Source of the DNA: Zarea fungicola | Lineage: Eukaryota; Ascomycota; Sordariomycetes; Hypocreales; Cordycipitaceae | Direction of reading: 5' to 3' | DNA length: 64,000 nucleotides | Assembly: GCA_900169235.1 (NCBI GenBank) | Contig: FWCC01000243.1 | Location: forward strand, 1 to 64,000 | In this document: in pieces, positions 22,949 through 32,837 of the stretch | How positions within the stretch are numbered: the stretch's first letter is position 1 | Layout: each line of letters opens with the position of its first letter | Notes under the pieces: generated by a model | Seen by the model: the letters and a program-made list of their open reading frames with translations, nothing else | Database searches by the model: none | Told to the model about the DNA's origin: nothing | Program-made: the position numbers and the translations under genes

Positions 22949-25207
22949 TCACTTGACCTTGGCCATGATAGTCTCCGGCCCGCGCACAACATCCACCTGC
23001 GCCGCCCTCGCCTTGACCGCGTTGAGCATGCTCCTCTCAAAGTCGTCGCGGCTCCTCAGCGCCGCCTCGACCCAGCTCAGCTGCAGATCCCAGTACCTTC
23101 CCTTGAGCGCGGCGAATTCATCGGCAACGTTGGCTTTATCCGCCGACAGCAGCGCCAGAAACCCTTCCGTGACGCGCCACGTCTCCTTGATGGCATTGGC
23201 CACGTCCGCGTTGGGCAGGCCGCCAAAGTACTCAAACGCCGTGGCGACGTCGTTGAACAGCTTATCCCGAAAGGGGTCGGTGCGGCGAAACTTGGCGCCC
23301 TTGTTGCGCACCGCCGAGAGGTAGCGCACGAGCAGCTCGTCGCCAAAGATTTCTATAAAAATGTCGACGAGGGAGTGGTGCAGCACCGTGCGGTAGTCAT
23401 TGACATACTCATCCAGGGTGACGACCATTTGCTTCATCGCCGTGGCGGGGTACCAGCGCGGCGTAAAGAAATCCGGCATCACAGCCTTGAAATCCACCGC
23501 AAAGACGAGATGCGCGAATTTGGTAATGCACCACGTGCTGCAGTCCACGTAGCCGTCGCGCAGGGCGGCAAGCTCCTGCTCCACGCGCTCGAGGTACTGG
23601 GGCGTGACGTGCGGCTCAAACGCCTGGCGGAAGCTCGAGAGGTACCCCGGGCGGGACTCGTCCTCGCCGTCGTCGATGCACGCAATCTGGTCATTCGCCG
23701 TGGCGACGAGCCAGTCCTGCAGCGACTGGAACCCCTCGAGGTCCGGCACTTTGCCCGCCTCGAACCGCAGGGCCTCGTCCTCGAGCATGCGCTGCTGCTG
23801 CTGCTGGCGCGCGCGCAGGCGGATGAAGATGGCGTCGACGACACCTTCCACCACGTCGGCGCGCTGCGAGTTGACGGCGGCGTCGACCTGCTCGCGGAGC
23901 ATGCGCCACAGGGCGGTGAGGTTCTTGGTGCGCAGGTACCCGTACTCGTCCTGGTCGAGGTTGGACCCCTCAATGTTGCGCCCTTGAAAGTCGCGCTCCT
24001 CCTGCTCAAAGATGCGCTCGATCCACTCATCCAGAAACTTGATGATGAGCTGGCGAAAGTCGCGCACCAGCTCCGCCTCGCGGTTGTCGATGACGTGGGG
24101 GTCCAGATCCTGCTGCATGTAGCCCATGCGTGCCATTTTCTTGTAGTACTTTTCGGGGAAGCTAATGATTTCGAGATTGTGCGCCGACGAGGCCTCGGGG
24201 TCGTCGACCATGCCGACCAGAAAGGCGCGCATGAGGCCGTGGTAGATGTCGGCGTAGACCTTGCCAATCTTCCACTTTTTGGGCATGAGCGGCGTCATGC
24301 CAATCTTGACGGTGTTTAAGTCGTTGAAATACCACTTCATAATCTTCTCTAGCTGTTTCGGGTCGTCGAGAAACTCGTCTCGCGCGGCCTCAAACTGGGC
24401 CTCGGCGCTGAGCTTGATGGCCTCGAGAAATTTCTCCTTGTAGCCGCGTACTTTTTTAGCGCCGTCGCCGATGCCCTGGAAGCGGACGGCCATTTCTTTA
24501 TGGTCTTTTAGAGCATCTTGTAGGGCAATGACGCGCCGATCGCTCTTTTCCTCGGCCTCCATGATGACGGCGAAGCGCACCACGAGACCATTGTTGTCGT
24601 TTACGACGAGATTAATGAGGTTCATGGCCAGCAGGCCGACATGTTCGTCGAACCAGTCGACCATGTCGTCGAGCCGCGCAAAGTAGTCTTCGAGGGTCGC
24701 CTCCAAGCCCGGATCGTCAGCGCGCTGAATCTGTTCCATGGCATCGTCGCGAATGTTGCGCAGCTGCGTCAGCTCGTAGTGGCAGGGGAGCAGGTTGGGC
24801 ATGTTCTCGCTGTCCTTGTCGTCGCGGCGCAGCATGCCCTCGACAAAGTCGAGGCTGTCGTTGAAGGTCTCGAGGTTGCGGCGCATGGTCTCGACGGCGA
24901 CAAAGTTGCGGTGGGCTTGCGATACTAAATTAATACTGGCAAAGTCCTGGATCATGGTCTGGGACTCGGAGCAGAGGCGGTCAATGCTCATCATCTCGTC
25001 CTTGATAAGTTGGACGGTGCGCTGGCCGTCGGTGAGGCCGGCCATGCCCGACTGGGTGCGCTCGAGCTGCTCGCGCAGGCCGTTGCGCAGCTGGCCATCA
25101 ATGGCGCCTTTTTTGCGGGCGAATTCCTGCTTGAGGCCGGGGATCTTGTCGAGGTCGTCGGGGTGCCGCAGCAGCTCCGAGAGCTTGGGGGCGGGCGAGT
25201 CGTCCAT
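22949..25207 (-). CDS. SEC6: Exocyst complex subunit Sec6
   Basis: A single exon of 752 residues, the usual length of fungal Sec6. The protein is helical throughout with no membrane segment. I recognise the N-terminal coiled coil (KLSELLRHPDDLDKIPGLK ... REQLERTQSGMAGL), the start of the Sec6 domain (LPCHYELTQLRNIRDDAMEQ) and the C-terminal helical bundles (WCITKFAHLVFAVDFKAVMP, YFGGLPNADVANAIKETWRV). Sec6 is a core subunit of the eight-protein exocyst, which tethers secretory vesicles to the plasma membrane at growing tips and septa and binds Sec9-type SNAREs. It is tail-to-tail with EDE1, 516 bases apart. The long plus-strand ORF over this gene is a codon-bias shadow. Confidence 0.93.
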   Translation of the reverse strand: MDDSPAPKLSELLRHPDDLDKIPGLKQEFARKKGAIDGQLRNGLREQLERTQSGMAGLTDGQRTVQLIKDEMMSIDRLCSESQTMIQDFASINLVSQAHRNFVAVETMRRNLETFNDSLDFVEGMLRRDDKDSENMPNLLPCHYELTQLRNIRDDAMEQIQRADDPGLEATLEDYFARLDDMVDWFDEHVGLLAMNLINLVVNDNNGLVVRFAVIMEAEEKSDRRVIALQDALKDHKEMAVRFQGIGDGAKKVRGYKEKFLEAIKLSAEAQFEAARDEFLDDPKQLEKIMKWYFNDLNTVKIGMTPLMPKKWKIGKVYADIYHGLMRAFLVGMVDDPEASSAHNLEIISFPEKYYKKMARMGYMQQDLDPHVIDNREAELVRDFRQLIIKFLDEWIERIFEQEERDFQGRNIEGSNLDQDEYGYLRTKNLTALWRMLREQVDAAVNSQRADVVEGVVDAIFIRLRARQQQQQRMLEDEALRFEAGKVPDLEGFQSLQDWLVATANDQIACIDDGEDESRPGYLSSFRQAFEPHVTPQYLERVEQELAALRDGYVDCSTWCITKFAHLVFAVDFKAVMPDFFTPRWYPATAMKQMVVTLDEYVNDYRTVLHHSLVDIFIEIFGDELLVRYLSAVRNKGAKFRRTDPFRDKLFNDVATAFEYFGGLPNADVANAIKETWRVTEGFLALLSADKANVADEFAALKGRYWDLQLSWVEAALRSRDDFERSMLNAVKARAAQVDVVRGPETIMAKVK

Positions 25208-27038
25208 GGCTGGTGCTGATGTTGCTTGGGAGAGGCGCTCCCAATCAGACCATTGTGTGGGGGGTTATCCCGTTATAGAATGTGCACTGTGATTGTGCGG
25301 GCGAGCTGGCAATCGCTGGGCAGGTGGTTTTATCAATGAAGCGAGGTAGAGGTCTCGCCCCTGGTCGTTTGTTGGTGACGGCTTGTTTGGAGTCGCAGGT
25401 CAACTGATAGCTCCTTCAGCCACTGCGATGCACGGCCACTTGTGGCGGTGCTGCGACCTGTAGGCGTCGTGCCCGTAGAAACTACCCGCGAGATACTGCC
25501 CATTAGAAATGTTCTTCGCCAAGTTGGGCTACTACATGGCAGGTTCTCCAACTACACACGCAAACGCAGAAATTTTGGGCTATTGTCTGGGATTGACTTG
25601 TTCGGCGGTTGATTTGCACGACTCTCTGGCGAGACGGTGGAATGACTGTAACGGGCTCATTTGGTGCCTTTAGCCAGATGCAGTGATGAGGTGTGCAAGA
25701 TGTAATAGTTGCGTGTTGCATTACATCAAATTAAAGCGCAAATAACGTTATCAGCTACTAATGCTAAAGAAAATGCCAATCTTTGACCTGTTTTCATGGC
25801 CGAACAGGGACATTGTTACAAGAGGTTGGATAGTCTAGGGTAGTTTAGGTTTTGCAGTAACTGCCTCTTTACTTTTTACGAATTGGGCCACTGCCCGCCT
25901 CTATGACATACCAATGGCACACTTTTTGTCCCAGCTTTTCGGGATCACGCGGCTGGACCTGCAACTCTGTTGACTATTTGCATACTGCGTTTTCGTGTCC
26001 ACGCACACGCCCACGACGCCTCTCCCTCTTGCTTAAACCGATGGCAGCACTGTATCGATACTCCCCCGGCTCTCCGACTGGAACCCCTGGCAGGGCGTTG
26101 TCTGGGTACCCGAAAAACTTCGGTATTGCAGACCAAAAAGACAATTTATAGATGTAGACTTTGCAATTTGGCAGATGTGGCTGCAGCTAAACCAACTCTG
26201 GTACGCACTTGACTACAGGCTGCTTTGCTTTGCCTGCATACACACTGTGGCTGCGAGCTAGCTGCCGTTTCCCCTCGTGCGTGAAAATAGACGAGATGAA
26301 ATACTGACAAAAAGCCGTGACGAGTCGCTTCCTGTGGAGGGGGTGCCAGCAATGGAATGATATTGCACCTTGCCGAATCGAGATGAAATGGTGTTCTGGT
26401 ATCGTTCAGCTCAGCCACCTTTGTCTACTTGGCCGACTCCTCACACTCTCCAGCAGGTCGCGAGCCGGAGGTGTCATGTACCTTTTAAGAAGTTACAGGC
26501 ATCAGGGTACTGCTGTGTCCGCATTAACTACATTGGATGATGGCATTCGGAACAGGAACAGCCCCAGTGCGAAGCGTCAGGTCGGGCATGATTGGCCCGC
26601 CCACCCCAATGGGCCCAATCCGCCAGTTATATCAAGCCAGACAGTATATACCACAACAGCGCGCAGTGGATTAGTACCCACACCAAGCGATGAGCGACCT
26701 GCGATCTGCATTGTCAATGCAAGCCGCAGCTCGGGTATATATTAACCTCCCCGAGCTCGCGCTGTATCTGGACATGGTACTCGTTAAGAACAAGTATCGC
26801 TGTTTGGCTAGACAAGACCTACTTGCAAAATTCTCCTGTTGAAATGTGAGTACAAAATTCTAGAATGGACTGTCTCCGTGCTCTCTCTGGAACGGTTTTA
26901 GCGTATGTGTACTGAACCCTGATTAGCAAGTACACGCCTCTCTCGCACGACGACGCTCAAAGATTCACCATCGTGATACGAGTCTTACAATCGACCGTAC
27001 CCGACATTGCATCTTTGGAACGGGAGCTATTTATACAA
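25208..27038. other. Intergenic region, start of a gene-poor stretch
   Basis: About 1.8 kb without a supportable gene. Many short ORFs overlap on both strands and none has domain or splice support. The end is the promoter of the first small membrane-protein gene. Confidence 0.55.
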
Positions 27039-27331
27039 ATGCCTCTTACTCCAGAAGCCATTGTTGGTCTCGCGGCTCTCCTCCTCGGCGTCCCTTCCAC
27101 GATTGCCGTCGTGTGGAGTTGGCGTGGGTCGATCACCCAACGGCCAACCAACCCTGCTCAGGACTTGTCTCGCGGTATGTTTTCGGCTTTGCTTTCTTTA
27201 CTTGGCCAGAGCATGGCTATTAAGAAATCCCATTATTCTTTTGCATTGCTTTGCATCTTTCTTCTACTTTGTTCTCTAATGTCTATCTAGAAGAGCAAAA
27301 TATTGGTTTCAGCCGTCGGCAGACGCATTAA
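27039..27331 (+). CDS. Small single-pass membrane protein, LTPEAI family, copy 1 (short form)
   Basis: Exons 27039-27174 and 27291-27331 give 58 residues. The 116-nt intron has GTATGT and TCTATCTAG. The N-terminus MPLTPEAIVGLAALLLGVPS is one hydrophobic helix, followed by Trp and basic residues (WSWRGS), matching two downstream paralogues at the same positions. This predicts a membrane-anchored peptide with a cytosolic basic stop-transfer. The second exon is much shorter than in copies 2 and 3 and ends after SRRQTH. A longer open stretch in another frame (27291-27386) ends PDPDIEW...LQRLQQGQ and has a counterpart near 31470, so copy 1 may be frameshifted. Function unknown; no family name is known to me. 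Confidence 0.5.
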
Positions 27332-29553
27332 TACACCCGACCCCGATATCGAGTGGCGGCTTCAACGGTTACAGCAGGGCCAGTGAGAGCCTTTACGAAA
27401 TAAACGAGTGCCAAGTTATAAGGAGATTGAGCGATTTTGCACGGACTGCCATAGATATACAACACATGACTACTTTGTATATACATTAAAATTTCCAATA
27501 ATGTTCCTTCAGCTATGAATATAATGCATCCCATTGAAATAGACAAAAAGCTCATAAGCAGCAAAGATTCCCTTTAGTTGAGTTGAAAGTGATACTTCCC
27601 CAACATGTTGCTGATGGTATTGCCAGGAAACCCAGCTTAGCCACGCTACAGGACCTGTTAGCCACTGTACCGAGTTACACGGGGTAAATTGTGGCGGTGC
27701 GCTCCCCACTAACGCCCAACGGCCCGTACGGCCCGCTAACTGCCCGCTAAGGCCTCGCCGCCGAGACTAGCCTATCACTGATTGTCCAATTACAGAAAGT
27801 GTCGATGGGCTTAAATGTTTGTAATTGTCGATAGAATCTACAAGTCATTATCGAGTACTATTAATTTCTGGTTACTATATATCTGCGCTCTCTCGGGATG
27901 TCACTAATAAGCATATGCCAGTGTTGCAGTCAATTAGAACTAGATTTAGCTGTCGCTGATAAGAACATGGCTGCGCACGAGGTAACTGAAGAATTAATGG
28001 CAGAAAAAGACAATTATGATTTGTAAAAACGTCTTCAGTGTCAGGCCATGAATGTATTGAGGCCTGGTATGCAGCATACCAGGTTGGTAGGCTGATTCTT
28101 ATACAAGTAGGCTCGGTGAAGAGTATAAATCGGATATTCTCCTTCTCACTCTGTTTCCGCGGCTAGTTGCAGGGCTCGTGCTGGATGTGTCAGTCTGGGT
28201 ACTGCATCCGTACGTGTTGTTACGTCATCACCGTGCCACGGCCGGCCCTTTCAGACTTCTCTTTATGGGTTCTGGAACGTCATGCGCTCTGTCGGCTGGC
28301 TTTACGTGCCGAGCCTCTACGCCTGCCTAGGATGGCAGTCAGGTTGCAAGTGCGCTACCAAGAGTGTGGCTTTGTTTTCGAAGAGTAAATTCTTTGAGGT
28401 CCATGGTATTAGTAGCACCGACTGGCTTGTCAAAACTGTCGTGTCAGCGTGTGGCTGTATGCGTACAGTATTGCCCACTTACTTGACTCGATCCATTGCT
28501 TGGATGATGAAACCATTGGCAAGCCTGTCATTGGCGCTGGGTCATTGGAGCGTGTCGTAGGAGCGTGTACTCGGTAGGTCGTAGGAACATGTTGCGGTGG
28601 TCTGGCCAGAGCCTTTCTCGGTGCCAGTAAATAGGTCCAAAGTGACATGCCTACAGGAGACTAGACAAAAATCGTCGAGGGAAGACGACAGGGCTTGATA
28701 AGGCAGCGCAGCGATAAGCCCTTGGGCAATGGCCGCCTGACGTCACTTTGTCCGTCATCGCCCGTGTCACAGGTGCAAGCATACTGTTTTCTTTATCGCG
28801 GAGCTAAAAGGAGAAGAAGAAGAAGGATAAGCGCCACGTTGATTGACCGAATGTCTCGAACGACCGATGATGGGAAATAAGTGGACCAGCCTGGTCTTGA
28901 CTCTTGAGAGGTACGTAGCTAATACCAGGTCCCCTTCTAAAGGCCAAGTTAATGCAAAGCTTCCAGCAGCGCTAATAAAGTCGCCCTAAAATCCGTTGCC
29001 GGTAGTGGCCCGTGGCTTTGAAGGTAGTCTGGCTTGTACGAGGCTGGCACCTCCACCCCCCTGTCACGACCACCGGGGTCACTTTTACCTCCACGCCGCC
29101 GGAAACAGCGGGCCGGCCTCCTCCATGGCACTGGGGTCTGGGCAGTGGTGGACCTGGTACCAGACAGACACCAAAAAAGGATATCCCGGCCAACCTCACT
29201 GGCGTAGAGTCACCACCTCCAGCAAACAGAGAAACAAGTCTGGCCCCCAAGCCCCCAAGCCCGCTGTTCCTAGTTGCTAGGCTCACTTGCCCTTCATGTC
29301 TTCATTGTCTTCCCACTTGCCCTCGCTGCGCCTCCACTAGCGACTGTCAGAAAACCAGAAGCAGAGAGTCTACGTAGGGACAGAAAGCCGCGCAAATTGA
29401 GGCCAACAGCCAGCTGCAGTGGGGTGGGGAATGCAATGCTGCTCCCCCAGAGTTGTGTGATGCTTGCAGTCCATGCGCTCGTTATTCCGTGCGGGCAGAG
29501 GGTTCAGCTTGTGGAGCCTGCACTTTTGCAAGTTGCAGAGATTACATACTTTT

Positions 29554-29602
29554 TTGTGCCAGCACCCACCAACTTCGTAGTGGTTGGTGGGTGCTGGCAC
29601 AA
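29554..29602. repeat. Perfect 20-bp inverted repeat with 9-nt loop
   Basis: Left arm 29554-29573 and right arm 29583-29602 are exact reverse complements around the 9-nt spacer TTCGTAGTG. In RNA this would be a 20-bp hairpin. No protein gene or splice signal explains it. Confidence 0.9.
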
Positions 29603-29811
29603 GTCGTAGATTGGGCACCTTGCGGTCGTTACCGGCACCCCGAAAAGGAATGGGAATCGTAAAAACATGAGTTCGTGATGTGGCTGACGGGTGTCGCAGC
29701 CCTTTATTGGCCCTTGTCCTCTGCCATTGACGGCGCCAGGCAGCTCTTCTTGATGAGCAAGCCATCAGCAAAAGACAGGCGTTGTTAGCCCATTCACAGT
29801 CCTCGACCTAG

Positions 29812-29819
29812 TATATATA
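29812..29819 (+). promoter_or_regulatory. TATA-like box upstream of small membrane-protein copy 2
   Basis: TATATATA lies 270 bases before the ATG at 30082 and immediately before the region shared with copy 3. The copy 3 counterpart (near 35988) has lost the exact motif. Confidence 0.35.
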
Positions 29820-30081
29820 CTCAAAGATGCCTCTTGGTTTTGACAAGCAGTCCGCTATGAAAGTCTCTTGTCAATGTCGAGGCAAGGCCTCTACAGTTGA
29901 CTATTCAACTTCTCGCCCAGCCTCTTTCCCTTCTTTGCCTTTGTAGATACTGTCTCTACGACAAACGGCAGGGTCGCTACACAGACACGCAGGTCAGGTC
30001 GTTCACACCCTAGTTACAGCCATACACGGGCTACTGCCATACACGATATCGCATCACCATCACAATAACCGTTCACGAAAA

Positions 30082-30625
30082 ATGAGTCTTACTCCGGAAG
30101 CCATTATTGGCATCCTTGCTCTTTTCATCGCCATTCCGTCTACTGTCGCGATTATGTGGCGTTGCCGCAGATCAATCTTCAATCGCCAGCTACTAGGATA
30201 CTCTCATAGACAATCCGCAGGTTCGTTGTCACCTTTTCGTCTTCCTCAAGCAGCCAGGAAATGGCTTGTTTTTTTTTTAAAAAAAAAACAAACAAACAAA
30301 GGAAACTGCTCTTTTCTATAAAAAAAGGGAAAAAATTTACCGCCTTTTGCCTTCTTTATTTACTTTTTTAGTTCTGTCCCTTTCCGTTCTTTGTTAGCTA
30401 ACTAATGTGCATGTAGAGGACCTAGAACTTGGTCTCCCTCGTCGCGAGCAGCAATCCACGTCAATATCGCGTCCATCGTTTGCGCAACCGTCTTTTGTCA
30501 ATGGCAGTCCTGGGCCCGGAAGCTGCTCTAGGAAAATTCAGAGACTGATGAGGATGGAATATGAGGAGACTACATACGCGAGCGACGGTCGCCTCCTTGT
30601 AGGTATGCGATACCACACAGGGTAG
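30082..30625 (+). CDS. Small single-pass membrane protein, LTPEAI family, copy 2
   Basis: Exons 30082-30220 and 30417-30625 encode 115 residues. The 196-nt intron runs GTTCGT to TGTAG with GCTAACTAA near its end. Residues 1-35 are MSLTPEAIIGILALFIAIPS, then TVAIMWRCRRSI: a hydrophobic helix and a basic flank. The second exon gives a polar Ser/Pro-rich middle and a conserved C-terminal motif (RMEYEETTYASDG..LL.GMR). Exon 1 has the same length and phase as in copy 3 and the amino acids are better conserved than the intron, which supports real coding. Inside the intron is a T10A10 palindrome at 30269-30288. The function is unknown; no homology to a named family is recognised. Confidence 0.65.
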
Positions 30626-30672
30626 GAAGCAAAACGACGTCTTACAGGAACTGCGGGATTACAATGATTAAG

Positions 30673-30704
30673 TACAAAATACAAAATACAAAATACAAAA
30701 TACA
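30673..30704. repeat. TACAAAA microsatellite
   Basis: Four tandem TACAAAA units sit 50 bases after the copy 2 stop codon. The homologous place after copy 3 (36765) has a single unit followed by an A-run. Confidence 0.85.
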
Positions 30705-31459
30705 TAAAAGGCCTTTTCTATTGTACAATGATACCACCTAATTACAGCAACGATAGCATCACAGATAGAGCAAAAGACTCTGCTACGTTTACGAGTGCAT
30801 CGACTTTTGTTGGAACCCATGCGTGTCAGACACCACAACTCATAAATTCACCGTGTTGGTGAACAGCAGCCGAAGCAACAGGAATAGCTCGTAGGGAGTG
30901 GATACTATTGTCCAATGAATCTCCAACGAAAACCCCACGAAAATAACAGCCCGTGGAAATTATGCTAGCTCCACGACGCAGCCCGCAGACTGCTTTCTCT
31001 TTGGGGTTCTGCGTTTCGCTTTTCGGATGTATTGGAGGGCGGGGACGTGGTGACTTGCAGGGGCTAGCCCGCCATGGTCGTCGTGCCGTTCCCGACAGTG
31101 TGGACAGTTTTGGGCTGCAACGCCACCACTTAGACCAAGGAAGACCAAGCAAGCTTACACATGTTGCTCGAGTGTAGAACGGGTGTCGCGCGGTACTCGT
31201 TAGGCAAGTGAGAGCAGAGGCGGCGGGAACGTTGCCGAGGGTTGCAGGCAAGACGCCAGTACCGGATTGAGGTACTGTATTGTAACGGCAAGGTTCATGG
31301 GGTGTGCATTTTCTCCTGCCTCTTTCATGCATCAGTGTGCTTGGTGCTTGTAGTGCTTGTAGAACCAAGAAAGAAGCCGCCAGTCAAAGTAATGCATCTG
31401 TGGAATGCAGACGGGCCCGTGCGTGGCTCGACCAAGATCAGGCTAAAACCAAGGCGATG

Positions 31460-31610
31460 TGGACGCTGATACCGAGCTGCGGCTTGAACGGTTACAGCAG
31501 GATCAGTGAGAGGCTTAAGAAAGATATGAGTGCAAAAACGATATTGAGCGACTTTGTACGGACTAGAATAGATCTATAACGGATCCCTACTTTATATATA
31601 AATCCCACTT
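31460..31610. repeat. Relic similar to the 3' part of copy 1
   Basis: Matches 27345-27495 in order: CGGCTT(C/G)AACGGTTACAGCAGG, then CAGTGAGAG, GATTGAGCGA(T/C)TTTG, CACGGACT/TACGGACT and ATAGAT. In one frame both encode a peptide ending LQR/LER-LQQ-x-Q and a stop. No first exon is visible upstream here. Confidence 0.65.
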
Positions 31611-32370
31611 CCCGAGAATACCCTCTCAGCCCTGGCCACTACTGGTAGTGCCGTTGAAACGGTGCTAGCCGTTACTGTGTACAAAACCACGAATGATTCT
31701 ACTGCTAGCTGAGAGCGTCTGCCGTCCAAGACGATGCAAAAACAGGCAATAAGTTTTTGAGCGGGAAAAATGAATTGCACTAGTAAAAACCATCAAACCC
31801 ACCAGTGAATACACAATGACCAACGACCAAACCGATAAGTTTGATGGATCGAGCAGCACAAGTTACACTCCAAAGATAGGCTGGAGTTACATGTCACATA
31901 GCAGCCCATTTGTTAACCTGTGGCGGTGCGGCCAGCTAAAGGCCCGTAGTGCCCGTTAGAAATCTGTATCAGGGGTGGTATAACGGATATAAGGCTCTAG
32001 TTAATAGCAATTGGCTTGGTTCCACCCTCTGGCTCCGCGACAAACTGCCCATTAAAATAAAGTTCTTTTACCTAGTCGCAGGGGCTACCTGTCTCAACAC
32101 ATAACGCAAAAGCAAAAGGTTGAATAGGCATGGTACTTTATTCTGGCAGGTCGCTACTCGTAGAAAAACGCCTAGGCTGGGTCTGGACAAGGTTTCCCTT
32201 TTTTCCTTTTTCCCTTTTCCTTTCATTTTTAATTCCTCACCAGCAGATCGGGCCGCAGAAAAAAGAAAACAAGAAGAACTTGTGGCACAAGTCCGTCCGT
32301 GCCCTCTAAAGGCAGGGGTTGGCAGGACTTGTTTTTCTCCGCCTTCACCCCAAGTCACGATAATATTCAA

Positions 32371-32837
32371 AGACCCCATTTATAAGGAAACATCGGACAA
32401 GTAAGACATGCTAGGCAATAATAGTGCAGGAAAAGTAACCGTGACGGGTGTGCTGGTATAGGATTGGGGGTAGGTGGTGTGAATTGGGCTGGGACTCTAG
32501 TCTAGCTTGGCTACTTTTTACATTATTATTTAAAAAGCAAGTACAGACTAAAGCATACGGATAAGCACTAGCTTGGAGAATAAACAGATCCAATGCAAAG
32601 ACTTATTATGCTTGTGTGTGTGATAATAGCGCCCCAGAACGTGGCTGATGACTCCAGAAGAAGCCAAGGCGGAAGGTTTGCTTTGGTTTGCGGAAGGAAA
32701 GCCGGAGGAGGGAGGGTCGCTCCCCTAGCTCGCCAAGGTTTGGTAACTAGGGGGTGGTTTTTTTCCCGGTCACAAGCATGTTGAAAAACAGACCCATTCA
32801 TGAGGAAACGTCAGACAAGCAAGACACACAAGGCAAT
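32371..32837. repeat. Pair of ~48-bp diverged direct repeats
   Basis: 32371-32419 and 32790-32837 share AGACC(C)CATT-AT-AGGAAAC-TC-GACAAG-AAGACA-----GGCAAT at roughly four bases in five. The spacer is unrelated. Origin unknown. Confidence 0.6.

Larger units (their letters stand above)
27332..30081. other. Gene-poor region with inverted repeat
   Basis: 2.7 kb without a supportable gene. It contains the 3' relic of copy 1 (27332-27500), a GCCCGCTAA-rich patch near 27720-27755, a 20-bp inverted repeat at 29554-29602 and, from about 29815, the start of a duplicated block. Confidence 0.55.
29815..30960. repeat. Duplicated ~1.1 kb block, copy A
   Basis: The sequence aligns by eye with 35990-37020 through leader (TCTCTTGTCAA...GAGGCAAGGCCTCT), both exons, the intron and at least 300 bases beyond the stop (GATAGCATCACA...GAGCAAAAGACT against GATAGTATCACA...GAGTCAAAAACT). 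Divergence is substantial, so the duplication is not recent. Confidence 0.75.

Noticed and set aside
22946..24319. 457-residue plus-strand ORF over SEC6
   Set aside because: Antisense shadow of the Sec6 coding frame, Arg/Val/Leu-rich without any domain.
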